Shown here piece after piece: positions 6,462-14,552 of a stretch of DNA of 56,981 bases (position 1 is the first letter of the stretch; every line of letters begins with the position of its first letter). This DNA comes from UBA2163 sp964575575 (lineage in GTDB: Bacteria; Patescibacteriota; Minisyncoccia; Phycocordibacterales; UBA2163). The stretch is from positions 1 to 56,981 of the forward strand of contig CAZNQQ010000002.1 of NCBI GenBank assembly GCA_964575575.1, read 5' to 3'. The translations under genes and the position numbers were made by a program. The notes below the pieces were generated by a model, which worked only from the letters and a program-made list of their open reading frames with translations, searched no databases and had not been told where the DNA came from.

Positions 6462-8960
6462 TTATTGTCCGTGGCATTTTTTGAATTTTTTGCCGGAGCC
6501 GCAGTAGCAGGGGTCGTTGCGTCCTATCTTCTCGCCTGTTGGTGTGTGTGTATTGTCTGTAGCGGGAGCGGTCGCGACTGGGTCTTGTGGTTTTTGTGCT
6601 TGCTTTGCTAAGATACTTCCCTCTTCGTGAACTTCTTTTACTTTCTGACGTTCTTGTGCAAATGCATCACCGCCTATGTTTGGTAATAGCTTTAATACAT
6701 TGTCATCTATAGACATCTCCATATTTTTAAACAAATGTAACCCTTCTTTTTTGTATTCTATTAGTGGATCTCTTTGACCATATGCACGCAAGTTCACAGA
6801 ACCTCTTGTATAGTCCATCACCTCCAAATGCTCTACCCAAAGCATATCTATCACTTGTAGTGTTAACTTTCTAAATGCATTTAGGAACTGTTCTTCACCG
6901 AGTTGTTCTGTTTTGCTCGCTATTACTTTCTGTAGATTTTCGTCGCCTACTGTTAGCTCTTCAAGCTCTTTCTTTATCTCATCTGGAGTTCCAAGCATTA
7001 TCTTTCGTCTTCTTTCATACACAGCGGAACGTTGCTGGTTCATAATATCGTCATATTCAAGCACATGCTTACGTGAATCAAAGTTGAAGCCTTCTATCTT
7101 GGTTTGTGCTGACTCAAGAGAACGAGTTATGAGTGAGTTTTGTATTGGCTCGTCTTCTGCTATACCAAAGCGCCCCATCATCTTCTTTATCATATCTGAC
7201 GCAAATACGCGCATTAGGGAATCCTCTAACGATACAAAGAACTGTGTCTCACCTTCGTCTCCTTGCCTACCAGAACGCCCGCGAAGCTGGTTATCAATCC
7301 TTCGTGCTTCATGTCTTTCAGTACCTAGCACAAACAAACCGCCGAGTTTCTTTACCTCTTCGTATAGCTCTTGTGACCCTGGGTTACCACCTAGCTTGAT
7401 GTCTACCCCACGGCCCGCCATGTTTGTAGCGATAGTCACTCTCCCCTTTATCCCTGCTTGAGCTACTACTTCACCTTCTTGTTCGTGCTTTTTGGCATTT
7501 AAAACTTCGTGAGCTATGCCCTCGCGTGTCAGATATGCGCTTAGGAGTTCGTTCTTCTCAATAGACGCCGTACCGATAAGCACGGGTTGACCCTTTTCGT
7601 TGAGCTCTTTTACAGCACGAGCTATGGCTTTAAACTTGCCCTTTTCCGTCTGAAAAATAAGATCACCGTTATCTATTCGTTTAGTAGTGACATTTGTAGG
7701 TACAGCTATAGTATGAAGTCCGTATACACTGTAAAACTCTTCTTCTGAAGTAAGCGCCGTACCTGTCATACCGGAGAGCTTGTCGTACATCCTAAAGTAG
7801 TTTTGGAAAGTAACAGATGCAAATGTACGAGATTCTTTCTGGACGTCTACGCCCTCTTTTGCTTCTATGGCTTGATGCAGGCCCTCGGACCACCGGCGTC
7901 CTGGTTGCAAGCGACCTGTAAACTCGTCTACTATTACAACTTCACCTTCTTTGATTACATAATCTTTGTCTTTTTCAAACAGAGCTTTAGCGCGTACTGC
8001 AGTCTCTAGGTGATGCACAAACTTAATCCCCTTCTCTGTGTAAAGATTATCAACACCCAAGATCTTCTCTGCTTTTTCTACGCCTTCGTCAGTGAGCGAC
8101 GCTGCTCGCATCTTTTCATCTACTGTAAAATCCTCTTCTTTATTCATCTGCTTAGCAATCCCTGCAAACTGCGCGTACATCTCACCACTCTCTGCAGCTG
8201 GAGCTGAGATAATAAGCGGTGTTCGCGCTTCATCTATAAGTATAGAGTCTATTTCATCAACTATTGCAAAGTTGTGACCTCTTTGACGTAAGTTTGCTGG
8301 TTCGTATTCAATATTGTCTCTCAAATAATCAAAACCAAACTCATTGTTTGTACCATATGTAATATCAGCTGCATAAGCTTCTTTTCTTGTTACAGGACGT
8401 AGAAATTCATTGACTACTTTGAAAGAACCTGTTTCGTCGCGCTCTTCGTCAAGTTCTTTGTGTTCCGGATCATATATAAAAGAAGATTCATGATTAATAA
8501 TACCCACAGAAAGACCTAAGAAATCATAAACTTGCCCCATCCATACTGCATCACGCTTTGAAAGATAGTCGTTAACAGTGATTACGTGTACACCCTTTCC
8601 AGAAAGCGCGTTGAGATACACAGGGAGTGTCGCAACTAAAGTCTTTCCCTCACCTGTACGCATCTCGGCAATATTTCCTTGATGCATAATAATACCTCCT
8701 ATAAGTTGAACATCGAAGTGTCTTTGTTCTAAATTACGCTTGGCTGCTTCACGTACTACTGCATACGCCTCTGGCAGAAGCTCATCAAGCGTTTCGCCCT
8801 TTGAAAGTCTTTCTTTAAACTCTGTGGTTTTCTCTTTAAGAGCATCATCTGAAAGCGCAGAAATACCACTCTCAAAAGAGTTTACTTGTGAGACTATAGG
8901 CTCTATACCTTTTAGAGCCTTTTTATTTTCGTCGCCAAATAGCTTTTTCAGTGAAAACAT
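6462..8960 (-). CDS. secA: Preprotein translocase ATPase SecA
   Basis: SecA is the ATP-driven motor that pushes unfolded proteins through SecYEG. At 832 residues it is of normal size for a compact SecA. Walker A is MRTGEGKT (residues 100-107), the DEAD-type Walker B region reads IVDEIDSILIDEARTPLI, the second motor domain has TNMAGRGVDIKLGGNPG and QLRGRSGRQGDEG. The zinc-binding tail RNDPCYCGSGKKFKKCHGQ ends the protein (Cys818, Cys820, Cys829, His830). The start MFSLKKLFGD is typical. It is an isolated housekeeping gene between the transposase unit and the lysine-rich gene. Confidence 0.98.
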   Translation of the reverse strand: MFSLKKLFGDENKKALKGIEPIVSQVNSFESGISALSDDALKEKTTEFKERLSKGETLDELLPEAYAVVREAAKRNLEQRHFDVQLIGGIIMHQGNIAEMRTGEGKTLVATLPVYLNALSGKGVHVITVNDYLSKRDAVWMGQVYDFLGLSVGIINHESSFIYDPEHKELDEERDETGSFKVVNEFLRPVTRKEAYAADITYGTNNEFGFDYLRDNIEYEPANLRQRGHNFAIVDEIDSILIDEARTPLIISAPAAESGEMYAQFAGIAKQMNKEEDFTVDEKMRAASLTDEGVEKAEKILGVDNLYTEKGIKFVHHLETAVRAKALFEKDKDYVIKEGEVVIVDEFTGRLQPGRRWSEGLHQAIEAKEGVDVQKESRTFASVTFQNYFRMYDKLSGMTGTALTSEEEFYSVYGLHTIAVPTNVTTKRIDNGDLIFQTEKGKFKAIARAVKELNEKGQPVLIGTASIEKNELLSAYLTREGIAHEVLNAKKHEQEGEVVAQAGIKGRVTIATNMAGRGVDIKLGGNPGSQELYEEVKKLGGLFVLGTERHEARRIDNQLRGRSGRQGDEGETQFFVSLEDSLMRVFASDMIKKMMGRFGIAEDEPIQNSLITRSLESAQTKIEGFNFDSRKHVLEYDDIMNQQRSAVYERRRKIMLGTPDEIKKELEELTVGDENLQKVIASKTEQLGEEQFLNAFRKLTLQVIDMLWVEHLEVMDYTRGSVNLRAYGQRDPLIEYKKEGLHLFKNMEMSIDDNVLKLLPNIGGDAFAQERQKVKEVHEEGSILAKQAQKPQDPVATAPATDNTHTPTGEKIGRNDPCYCGSGKKFKKCHGQ

Positions 8961-8985
8961 AGTAATTTAACCATTTTAACACAAA

Positions 8986-9015
8986 AACAAAGCCCCGTAT
9001 ATACGGGGCTTTGTT
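8986..9015 (-). terminator. Strong bidirectional terminator between the lysine-rich gene and secA
   Basis: A perfect 30-base palindrome (8986-9000 with 9001-9015) has a GC-rich core (AGCCCCGTATATACGGGGCT) and A/T arms that give U-rich tails on both strands. It lies 16 bases past the stop of the lysine-rich gene, which it should terminate. It also separates that gene from secA. Confidence 0.85.
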
Positions 9016-9031
9016 TAGCTTTGAGACGAGA

Positions 9032-9325
9032 TTATCGTCGTCGTCGCTTTGCTGGCTTTCGCTTTGCAGCTTTTCTTTTAGCCGGCTTTCGCTTTGCAGC
9101 TTTTCGCTTTGGAGCAGCTTTCTTTCTTTTAGCTGGCTTCCTTTTAGCAGCTTTTCTTTTAGCTGGCTTTCGCTTTGCAGCTTTTCTTTTAGCTGGCTTC
9201 CTTTTAGCAGCCTTTCGCTTTGGAGCAGCTTTTCTTTTAGCTGGCTTTCGCTTTGCTACTTTTCGCTTTGGAGCAGCTTTTCTTTTAGCTGGCTTCCTTT
9301 TAGCAGCTTTTCTTTTTGTTGCCAT
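9032..9325 (-). CDS. Lysine/alanine-rich repetitive histone-like protein
   Basis: The 97-residue protein is built almost wholly of tandem pentapeptides KRKAA, KRKPA and APKRK, ending in RRRR. It starts MATKRKAAKRKPAKRK. There is no acidic residue, so it is extremely basic, like histone H1 tails or chlamydial Hc1/Hc2-type proteins, and probably coats DNA or RNA. At DNA level the unit is about 15 bases and highly repetitive, so copy number could change by slippage. The opposite strand also has open frames here, but these are shadows of the repeat. A 16-base palindrome lies just upstream of the ATG. Confidence 0.8.
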   Translation of the reverse strand: MATKRKAAKRKPAKRKAAPKRKVAKRKPAKRKAAPKRKAAKRKPAKRKAAKRKPAKRKAAKRKPAKRKKAAPKRKAAKRKPAKRKAAKRKPAKRRRR

Positions 9326-9332
9326 AATGATT

Positions 9333-9348
9333 TTAATTGATCAATTAA
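9333..9348. promoter_or_regulatory. 16-base palindrome upstream of the histone-like gene
   Basis: TTAATTGATCAATTAA is a perfect palindrome starting 8 bases upstream of the ATG (9325). It overlaps a TAAAAT sequence that could serve as the -10 box. It could be an operator, but may simply reflect local AT-richness. Confidence 0.35.
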
Positions 9349-9388
9349 TTATTAGTAACCAAACAACAACAACTGCCGACCAATCTAA

Positions 9389-9426
9389 TTTTATTTTTAA
9401 ATTTAAAATAAAATTTAAAAATAAAA
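9389..9426. terminator. All-A/T hairpin between murB and the histone-like gene
   Basis: A perfect 16-bp stem (9389-9404 with 9411-9426) and 6-base loop, made only of A and T, lies about 100 bases past the murB stop. Without G-C pairs it would be a weak terminator. It may instead be bent or easily melted DNA. Confidence 0.35.
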
Positions 9427-9529
9427 ACGTTGCATGTGTTTACTTATATTATCTAATACAAAAAAAGTTAAAACAATATTTTTTTTAAAAAAGTGGGGAT
9501 AACTAAAAAAACTTTTTTATAAAACTTTT

Positions 9530-10462
9530 TTAAAATTTTCCAACAAAAATTATTTCTGGAGTAATTTTTATTTTTCTTTCATTAAAAACTTTTTGTGCAA
9601 CACTGTCAGTAAACTTTTTTATTTCTTTTGCATTTGTGTTGCCCAAATTTACAACAACGAGTGGTTGCTTTTCGTAAAGCGCAACATTGTTTTCTTTATA
9701 TCCCTTTAGTCCAAGTTCATCTAATATTTTAGCCAGATGTATTTTATTGCCGTCTATTATAGGGTTTTTAAAAAAGGATCCAGCAGTGCCATACTTGTTT
9801 AAATCAGGAAACTTATTGCCTCTTATATTTCCTATAGCGTCTCTTAATTGCCCTATACTTGGAGTTTTAGAGGCAAAATACGCCTTAATGTCTTTATATG
9901 ACAGATTTAACTCTCTGTCTTTAAAAAGCTGTAAACAAACCTTTGTGACGACATAGTTTTTATTTTTCTTAAACACGCTGTTTCTGTATTCAAACTCGCA
10001 TTCATTGTTTTCTAAAATAAAAGTTTTTAAAGTTTCTAAATCAAACACTTCCACATACTTCACGATGTCCTTTATCTCACTTCCATATGCGCCGATGTTC
10101 CCTATTACGCCAGCGCCAACTGTGCCTGGTATGAAAGACATGTTTTCTATTCCGTATAACTCTTTCTCTACTGCAAGTTTAACTATGTCGTCCCAACTCT
10201 CCCCTGCACTCACAATTACTTTACTGCCTTCAAATACAATACCTTTTAATTCTATTTTTATAACCAAACCTTTAAAACCGTTGTCAGATATTAAAACGTT
10301 TGAGCCACTACCTAAAATAAAAACTTCCAAATCTTTTTGCTTTGCAAACTGTACAGCTTCTTTAAGTTCGTCTAATTGAGATACTTTACAAAAATAATCG
10401 GCTGGACCGCCGACCTTAAAAGTGCTGAGTTGCCTAAGAGATATGTTTTTCTCTATATTCAT
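9530..10462 (-). CDS. murB: UDP-N-acetylenolpyruvoylglucosamine reductase
   Basis: MurB reduces the enolpyruvyl group with NADPH and FAD to give UDP-MurNAc for peptidoglycan. The 310 residues fit the short (type II) form. The FAD-binding blocks are STFKVGGPADYF, ILGSGSNVLISDNGFKGLVI and FIPGTVGAGVIGNIGAYG. The catalytic arginine lies in FEYRNS, the catalytic serine in GTAGSFFKNP, and the conserved glutamate near the end (KITPEIIFVG). The gene stands alone, downstream of a GC-rich leader hairpin (10478-10535). Confidence 0.97.
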   Translation of the reverse strand: MNIEKNISLRQLSTFKVGGPADYFCKVSQLDELKEAVQFAKQKDLEVFILGSGSNVLISDNGFKGLVIKIELKGIVFEGSKVIVSAGESWDDIVKLAVEKELYGIENMSFIPGTVGAGVIGNIGAYGSEIKDIVKYVEVFDLETLKTFILENNECEFEYRNSVFKKNKNYVVTKVCLQLFKDRELNLSYKDIKAYFASKTPSIGQLRDAIGNIRGNKFPDLNKYGTAGSFFKNPIIDGNKIHLAKILDELGLKGYKENNVALYEKQPLVVVNLGNTNAKEIKKFTDSVAQKVFNERKIKITPEIIFVGKF

Positions 10463-10477
10463 ATGATTCCGTCAAAT

Positions 10478-10535
10478 TATGACCGGCGAGAGCGAGCTCC
10501 AATAAAAGTCTATGTGAGTGCCGACGCCGGTCGTA
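10478..10535 (-). promoter_or_regulatory. GC-rich stem in the murB leader region
   Basis: GACCGGCG (10481-10488) pairs with CGCCGGTC (10525-10532), and three more pairs (one G-U) extend it to 10478-10535. It is markedly more GC-rich than its surroundings and starts about 16 bases upstream of the murB ATG. It could be a 5'-UTR control element; no known riboswitch is recognised. Confidence 0.4.
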
Positions 10536-10576
10536 GCTTGAAACAATCAGTTAGGTACATAATAATAGTAATACAT

Positions 10577-10604
10577 TTGACAAATATCTGCAATCTGCTA
10601 TACT
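10577..10604 (+). promoter_or_regulatory. Near-consensus promoter for a short non-coding transcript
   Basis: TTGACA (10577-10582), a 16-base spacer and TATACT (10599-10604) make the best promoter match in the window. No reading frame follows; a terminator lies only about 50 bases downstream. Confidence 0.65.
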
Positions 10605-10610
10605 ACTTAT

Positions 10611-10676
10611 GTGAGTGTCACTTTAGGGTGGCTCTAACGAAAGTCTACAAAAACCCCGCCTCACGGCGGGTTTTTT
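10611..10676 (+). ncRNA. Candidate small RNA of about 65 nt
   Basis: The promoter at 10577-10604 predicts a start near 10611, and transcription should end at the terminator at 10655-10676. The 5' part can fold as GAGTGTCAC-TTTAGG-GTGGCTC (with a bulge); the 3' part is the terminator hairpin. No start codon with a useful frame is present. No known RNA family is recognised. It lies between murB and the ligase gene, both on the other strand. Confidence 0.5.
10655..10676. terminator. Bidirectional rho-independent terminator
   Basis: CCCGCC-TCAC-GGCGGG is followed by six T on the plus strand and, on the minus strand, by GTTTTTG. It would end the small RNA on the plus strand and the ligase/TPR mRNA on the minus strand, whose stop is 5 bases away. 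Confidence 0.85.
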
Positions 10677-10680
10677 GTTT

Positions 10681-12858
10681 TTATGGATTTCGTCCTGCCT
10701 GTATCTCTTTTATAAAGAATTCTCCTTGATCTTTGAAGTTAGGGTCAAGGTCTATCGCTTTTTGTATTTCAGTTATAGCATTTTGTCTTCTACCGACCTG
10801 CAGATATGCTGCAGCTAAAGATACGTGGAATTGTGGATTTTCTGGATTTTTCTCAATAGACAACTCCCACGAACGTACTACGTCATTAAACCGCCCTGCT
10901 CGAGTGTATGCATTTATAATCCTGCCTTCAGTTCTGTCTTTGTCTGATATAGGGCCAATCTCAGCATCTACTTGCGCTTCTTTACCGGCGTATATCGCTC
11001 CTACTCTATAGATTATCTCAGCGTTTTTGAAGTTAGTATCAAGTTCATAGGCGTCTTTAAATATTTCAAATGCTTTGTCGGTATCTCCAAGATTTAGATA
11101 TGTAGTCCCTAGTTCAAACCTGATGGTTTGTTTGTCAGGAGAAAGTTCAACTGCTTTTTTGAGGTGCGGAAGGGCTTCATTGAACAAATTAAACTGATTT
11201 AAAAATCCACCGTAGAAAATCCTCAATCTAGCATCGTTTGGCACTTCTTCGATAAGCGCACCCATGGTTTTGTTGGCAAGTTCAAAAAACTTCGTTTGTG
11301 TTTCAATATCTGCTCCTTGGTTTCTTATATTAAGCGCAGTGGTTATCATTTGTTCTGCCACCTCTTGCTTGCCGACAACTCCATATGTCGTAGCTTTCTC
11401 AAAACTTGCAATGTTCGCATCAAAACCTTCTGCTTGTGGTGATATACTAGCTATAATAGCTTTTGCTGTTGACATTCCTTTTATATTAAAGAAATAAAGA
11501 GAAAAGATTACTGCAACAATAATAAAAGGTACAGCGACTTTCTTCATACTACCGTTTTCTATGTTTTGCTGTTGAGTATTGTCATCGTCTGCTTTTTTCA
11601 TAACAGAATGTGCGTAGATATACGCAGCGACAGAGAAGAACAAGATGTAACTTATGATATTATCAAACACAAACAAATTGTGGAAGAAATATCCTGCCAA
11701 AAGCCCCGTAAATATACTTTTTTCTGTCACCGACAAACTTATCTCAAGTCGGCGCCATAGGTAATAAAGCATAAATATAGGTATAGCTATGTAAGAGAGA
11801 AAACCGAGTATACCTCCAGCTATTAACCAGTCAAATACAATGTTGTGTACTCTGTCAAACCACTGTTCTTGCGCATAAAGTGATGGCTTATAGTTTTTAT
11901 TAAACACAAGATTAAAGTTCTCCTGACCCCAACCAAGTATAGGCCGCTCTTTAACTCCTTCCCAAGCCATTCCCCAAATAGTAAAACGTGGAGCACCTTC
12001 TTCAAGAGTTATGTGAGAAAGCCTACTTAAAACTTGTCCTTGTTTTACAAACTTAGTATCCTTTATAGCAACAAAAACACCTACTAAAACTACAATCACA
12101 ATGAGTGATATTGTTGATACCTTTCTTATTCTTCTTCTGTTTTTCTCAAATAAAGCAATCAGAAGAGTCGTAAGAAATGCTCCTGCTACGATACCGAGCA
12201 GTGTACTTCTTGTTGCTGTAAAATATAAAGTAACAAACTGTAATAAAATAACTGCACCATATAAATACTTCACCCACGAAGCACCGCGCCATCTTACAAG
12301 CAAAAATAGCGTAATAAATATATGGAAAAACATATAAATTGCCAAGTACGATGCATTACCAAAAGTACCATCGAGACGTACTCCACCCTGATTTATATTA
12401 ATCTTTCCTGCAAGTTGTAATAATCCATATATACCAATAATGGCACTTACTGCAACAGTTGTATTCCAAAACCAATTCCAAAGTTTTTCAGTATTTAATA
12501 CTGTACCAGCAACAATGAAATATCCAAGAAGATGAACTAGGGTAAGAAGCCCCTCCATTCTTTCAAAGTTTGACCAGAAGCTTTTAAAGAAATTTGCACC
12601 AAATATATCAGCGATAGCAATAATACCCACAAAAGAAAGTACGGATATCAAAAGCCAAGAAAACTTAGGCCTATACGCTTTGTCAAATACAGCTAGGATT
12701 GCCCATCCACCTAAGAGAAGCTCGATTAATATTCTAAACAAAAAGTTCTTCCCCGTAATAAAAGGGAAAAACATAGTACTGGATATAACAAATGGTATAA
12801 AAGGTATTATAAATATACCGCCAATTAGTAGATATTTAAGAATTCTTCTGATTTTCAT
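10681..12858 (-). CDS. O-antigen ligase/Wzy-like polytopic protein with C-terminal TPRs
   Basis: The 725-residue protein has about twelve membrane segments, then a soluble tail (about 480-725) with tetratricopeptide repeats such as LPHLKKAVELSPDKQTIRFE and AFEIFKDAYELD. The ligase-type block GWGQENFNLVFNKNY, then DRVHNIVFDWLIAGGILGF, is the conserved Wzy_C/WaaL region. Members join or polymerise undecaprenyl-linked glycans outside the membrane. Ligases with fused TPRs are often seen in CPR bacteria and may act on proteins or glycans. Here it lies beside the large sugar locus and probably acts on its product. A -10 box at 12866-12871 gives leaderless spacing to this ATG. Confidence 0.88.
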   Translation of the reverse strand: MKIRRILKYLLIGGIFIIPFIPFVISSTMFFPFITGKNFLFRILIELLLGGWAILAVFDKAYRPKFSWLLISVLSFVGIIAIADIFGANFFKSFWSNFERMEGLLTLVHLLGYFIVAGTVLNTEKLWNWFWNTTVAVSAIIGIYGLLQLAGKININQGGVRLDGTFGNASYLAIYMFFHIFITLFLLVRWRGASWVKYLYGAVILLQFVTLYFTATRSTLLGIVAGAFLTTLLIALFEKNRRRIRKVSTISLIVIVVLVGVFVAIKDTKFVKQGQVLSRLSHITLEEGAPRFTIWGMAWEGVKERPILGWGQENFNLVFNKNYKPSLYAQEQWFDRVHNIVFDWLIAGGILGFLSYIAIPIFMLYYLWRRLEISLSVTEKSIFTGLLAGYFFHNLFVFDNIISYILFFSVAAYIYAHSVMKKADDDNTQQQNIENGSMKKVAVPFIIVAVIFSLYFFNIKGMSTAKAIIASISPQAEGFDANIASFEKATTYGVVGKQEVAEQMITTALNIRNQGADIETQTKFFELANKTMGALIEEVPNDARLRIFYGGFLNQFNLFNEALPHLKKAVELSPDKQTIRFELGTTYLNLGDTDKAFEIFKDAYELDTNFKNAEIIYRVGAIYAGKEAQVDAEIGPISDKDRTEGRIINAYTRAGRFNDVVRSWELSIEKNPENPQFHVSLAAAYLQVGRRQNAITEIQKAIDLDPNFKDQGEFFIKEIQAGRNP

Positions 12859-12865
12859 TCTGTAT

Positions 12866-12871
12866 ACTATA
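12866..12871 (-). promoter_or_regulatory. Extended -10 box (TGATATAGT) of the ligase gene
   Basis: On the minus strand TG-A-TATAGT ends 7 bases before the ATG at 12858, which predicts a leaderless mRNA. It lies in the 49-base gap after the methyltransferase gene. Confidence 0.45.
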
Positions 12872-12907
12872 TCATATATTATATATTAAACATAAATCAG
12901 ATAAATT

Positions 12908-13603
12908 TTACTTTTTTTTCAAGAAAAAACATACTCTGTCTGAAAAAGCTTCGCAACGTGGTAATATTCTATTTTTTGCTGGGAAATTAACCCCCGGCAA
13001 GAAATTTAGTCGTCCTAGCATCGGCATAGGGCCTCTGTTGTAGTGAGTTTTTACTAAGTCAAAGTCCTTCAAATAAGTCTTCTTGAAAACGTCTTTTGTG
13101 GTAAAAAGTAAATGATTATTATCAAGTGTCCAACCAGACATACTGCCAGTAAGTGCAAATTTTATTCTATAGAAGATATTAAATTGATTTGGGATTGAAA
13201 ATATAAACATCCCGTCTTTCTTTAAAGTTCTTGATGTTTCTTGTGCAATTAGAAAGTAATTTTCTAGATGTTCAACTACCTGAAAAGCGACGACGACATC
13301 TAGTTCGTCATTTTTGAAATTTAACTTCTCGATATTCAAATCTAATGACTGATGTTTGTATTTTTTATTCTCAAGATAGTTTGCTAAATCGGCACCATAT
13401 AAATCCTGGAAGCCTATTTTGTCTAATTTATCAAGAAAATAGCCTCTACCACACCCTATTTCAAGTATCTTGGAATCTTTTTTAATGAATTTATTAAAAT
13501 AATCAAAGATAAAGGGCTCTTTTAAAATCCAGCTCAATGACTCTTTAATACCAACGTACAATTCTGGCTTCTCTTTTATTTTTTTTGATTCTAAATATTC
13601 CAT
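12908..13603 (-). CDS. Class I SAM-dependent methyltransferase
   Basis: The 231-residue protein has the SAM-binding glycine loop (SKILEIGCGRGYFLDKL), an acidic strand end (LYGADLANY) and motif IV/V region (VVAFQVVEHLENYF), as in Methyltransf_11/UbiE-type enzymes. It is the last gene of the long minus-strand sugar operon; its ATG directly follows the TAA of the dehydrogenase gene. The acceptor is not known; a sugar or its acyl group is plausible from context. Confidence 0.85.
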   Translation of the reverse strand: MEYLESKKIKEKPELYVGIKESLSWILKEPFIFDYFNKFIKKDSKILEIGCGRGYFLDKLDKIGFQDLYGADLANYLENKKYKHQSLDLNIEKLNFKNDELDVVVAFQVVEHLENYFLIAQETSRTLKKDGMFIFSIPNQFNIFYRIKFALTGSMSGWTLDNNHLLFTTKDVFKKTYLKDFDLVKTHYNRGPMPMLGRLNFLPGVNFPAKNRILPRCEAFSDRVCFFLKKK

Positions 13604-14548
13604 TTATATATTTAAATGTTTTTTGAGCTTATTCGCAATAAACACGTCTGTGGCTACTCTAGATTCATAAGTCATTCCCCCTATATGTGGAACAATTATC
13701 AAGTTTTGATTTTGTTTAGCATATTCAACAAGTGGATGATCAGAAAAATTTTCAGCAAATTTAAGTTCATCTGCTAACACATCTGTTCCATATCCTGCTA
13801 TTTGCTTTTTTTCAAGCGCTTTGACTAAATCATCTTCGTTGACTATCTTACCACGCGATGTGTTTACAATATAAGCATTATTTTTTATTTTCCCCAAGAC
13901 TTTAGAATCAAACATGTTCTCAGTTTCATTATTTAAAGGTGCGTGGATTGAAATTATGTCACTGTTTGAAAGCAATTCATCAAAAGATTTTTTTTCATAT
14001 TCAGTATCATCAACATATGGATCACAGTAAATCACATTCATATTGAATGCTTTTCCATATCGCGCCATCCATCTACCCAAACGCCCTAATCCAACAATAC
14101 CAAGTGTCTTGCCATACAGATTATGCCCACGAAATTTTTCTCTATCCCACTGATAATTTTTTACAGAATCAAATGCTGCTGGTGTTAATCGCAATAATTG
14201 GACCATAAGACCAAATGCAAGTTCTGCTGTACCTGTAATAGAATTTAAAAACTCTGTCTCCTCTTTTAGACTTAGCACTTCTACACTCTTTGACTGTGCA
14301 TATTCCAAATCAATATGATCAAGCCCTGTTGCGGGAACTGCGATAGCTTTCAGATTTTTTGCTTTTTCAAGTATGTCTTTGTCGAAATTAAGACCAAGTC
14401 CAATGACAGCCATGTCATACTTTTCTATAATCTCCACCAGCTCATTTTGTGTCGGTGTAATATAATCAACTTCTCCAAGCTCACCCAAAATAGCCTTTGC
14501 TTCATTAGCATAATCTTCCCCAATTGTATTTAAAATTTTATATAACAT
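13604..14548 (-). CDS. D-isomer-specific 2-hydroxyacid dehydrogenase
   Basis: The 314-residue NAD-dependent enzyme has the Rossmann loop TLGIVGLGRLGRWMARYG and the three catalytic residues: Arg in NTSRGKIVNE, Glu near DVLADE, and His in VPHIGGMT. The family interconverts 2-oxoacids and D-2-hydroxyacids (glycerate, lactate, phosphoglycerate). Lying in a sugar operon with an ACP and an FkbH-like protein, it may supply or process a hydroxyacid; this is inference. It is 4 bases downstream of the cytidylyltransferase gene. Confidence 0.9.
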   Translation of the reverse strand: MLYKILNTIGEDYANEAKAILGELGEVDYITPTQNELVEIIEKYDMAVIGLGLNFDKDILEKAKNLKAIAVPATGLDHIDLEYAQSKSVEVLSLKEETEFLNSITGTAELAFGLMVQLLRLTPAAFDSVKNYQWDREKFRGHNLYGKTLGIVGLGRLGRWMARYGKAFNMNVIYCDPYVDDTEYEKKSFDELLSNSDIISIHAPLNNETENMFDSKVLGKIKNNAYIVNTSRGKIVNEDDLVKALEKKQIAGYGTDVLADELKFAENFSDHPLVEYAKQNQNLIIVPHIGGMTYESRVATDVFIANKLKKHLNI

Positions 14549-14552
14549 ATTA

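Noticed and set aside
9032..9325. Tandem short repeats as a CRISPR array
   Set aside because: The units are about 15 bases, contiguous, without spacers, and code for a regular peptide, so this is a coding repeat.
9021..9488. Plus-strand frames opposite the lysine-rich gene
   Set aside because: They give Phe/Leu/Ser-rich repeats that are shadows of the 15-base DNA repeat, and the minus-strand frame has the credible protein.
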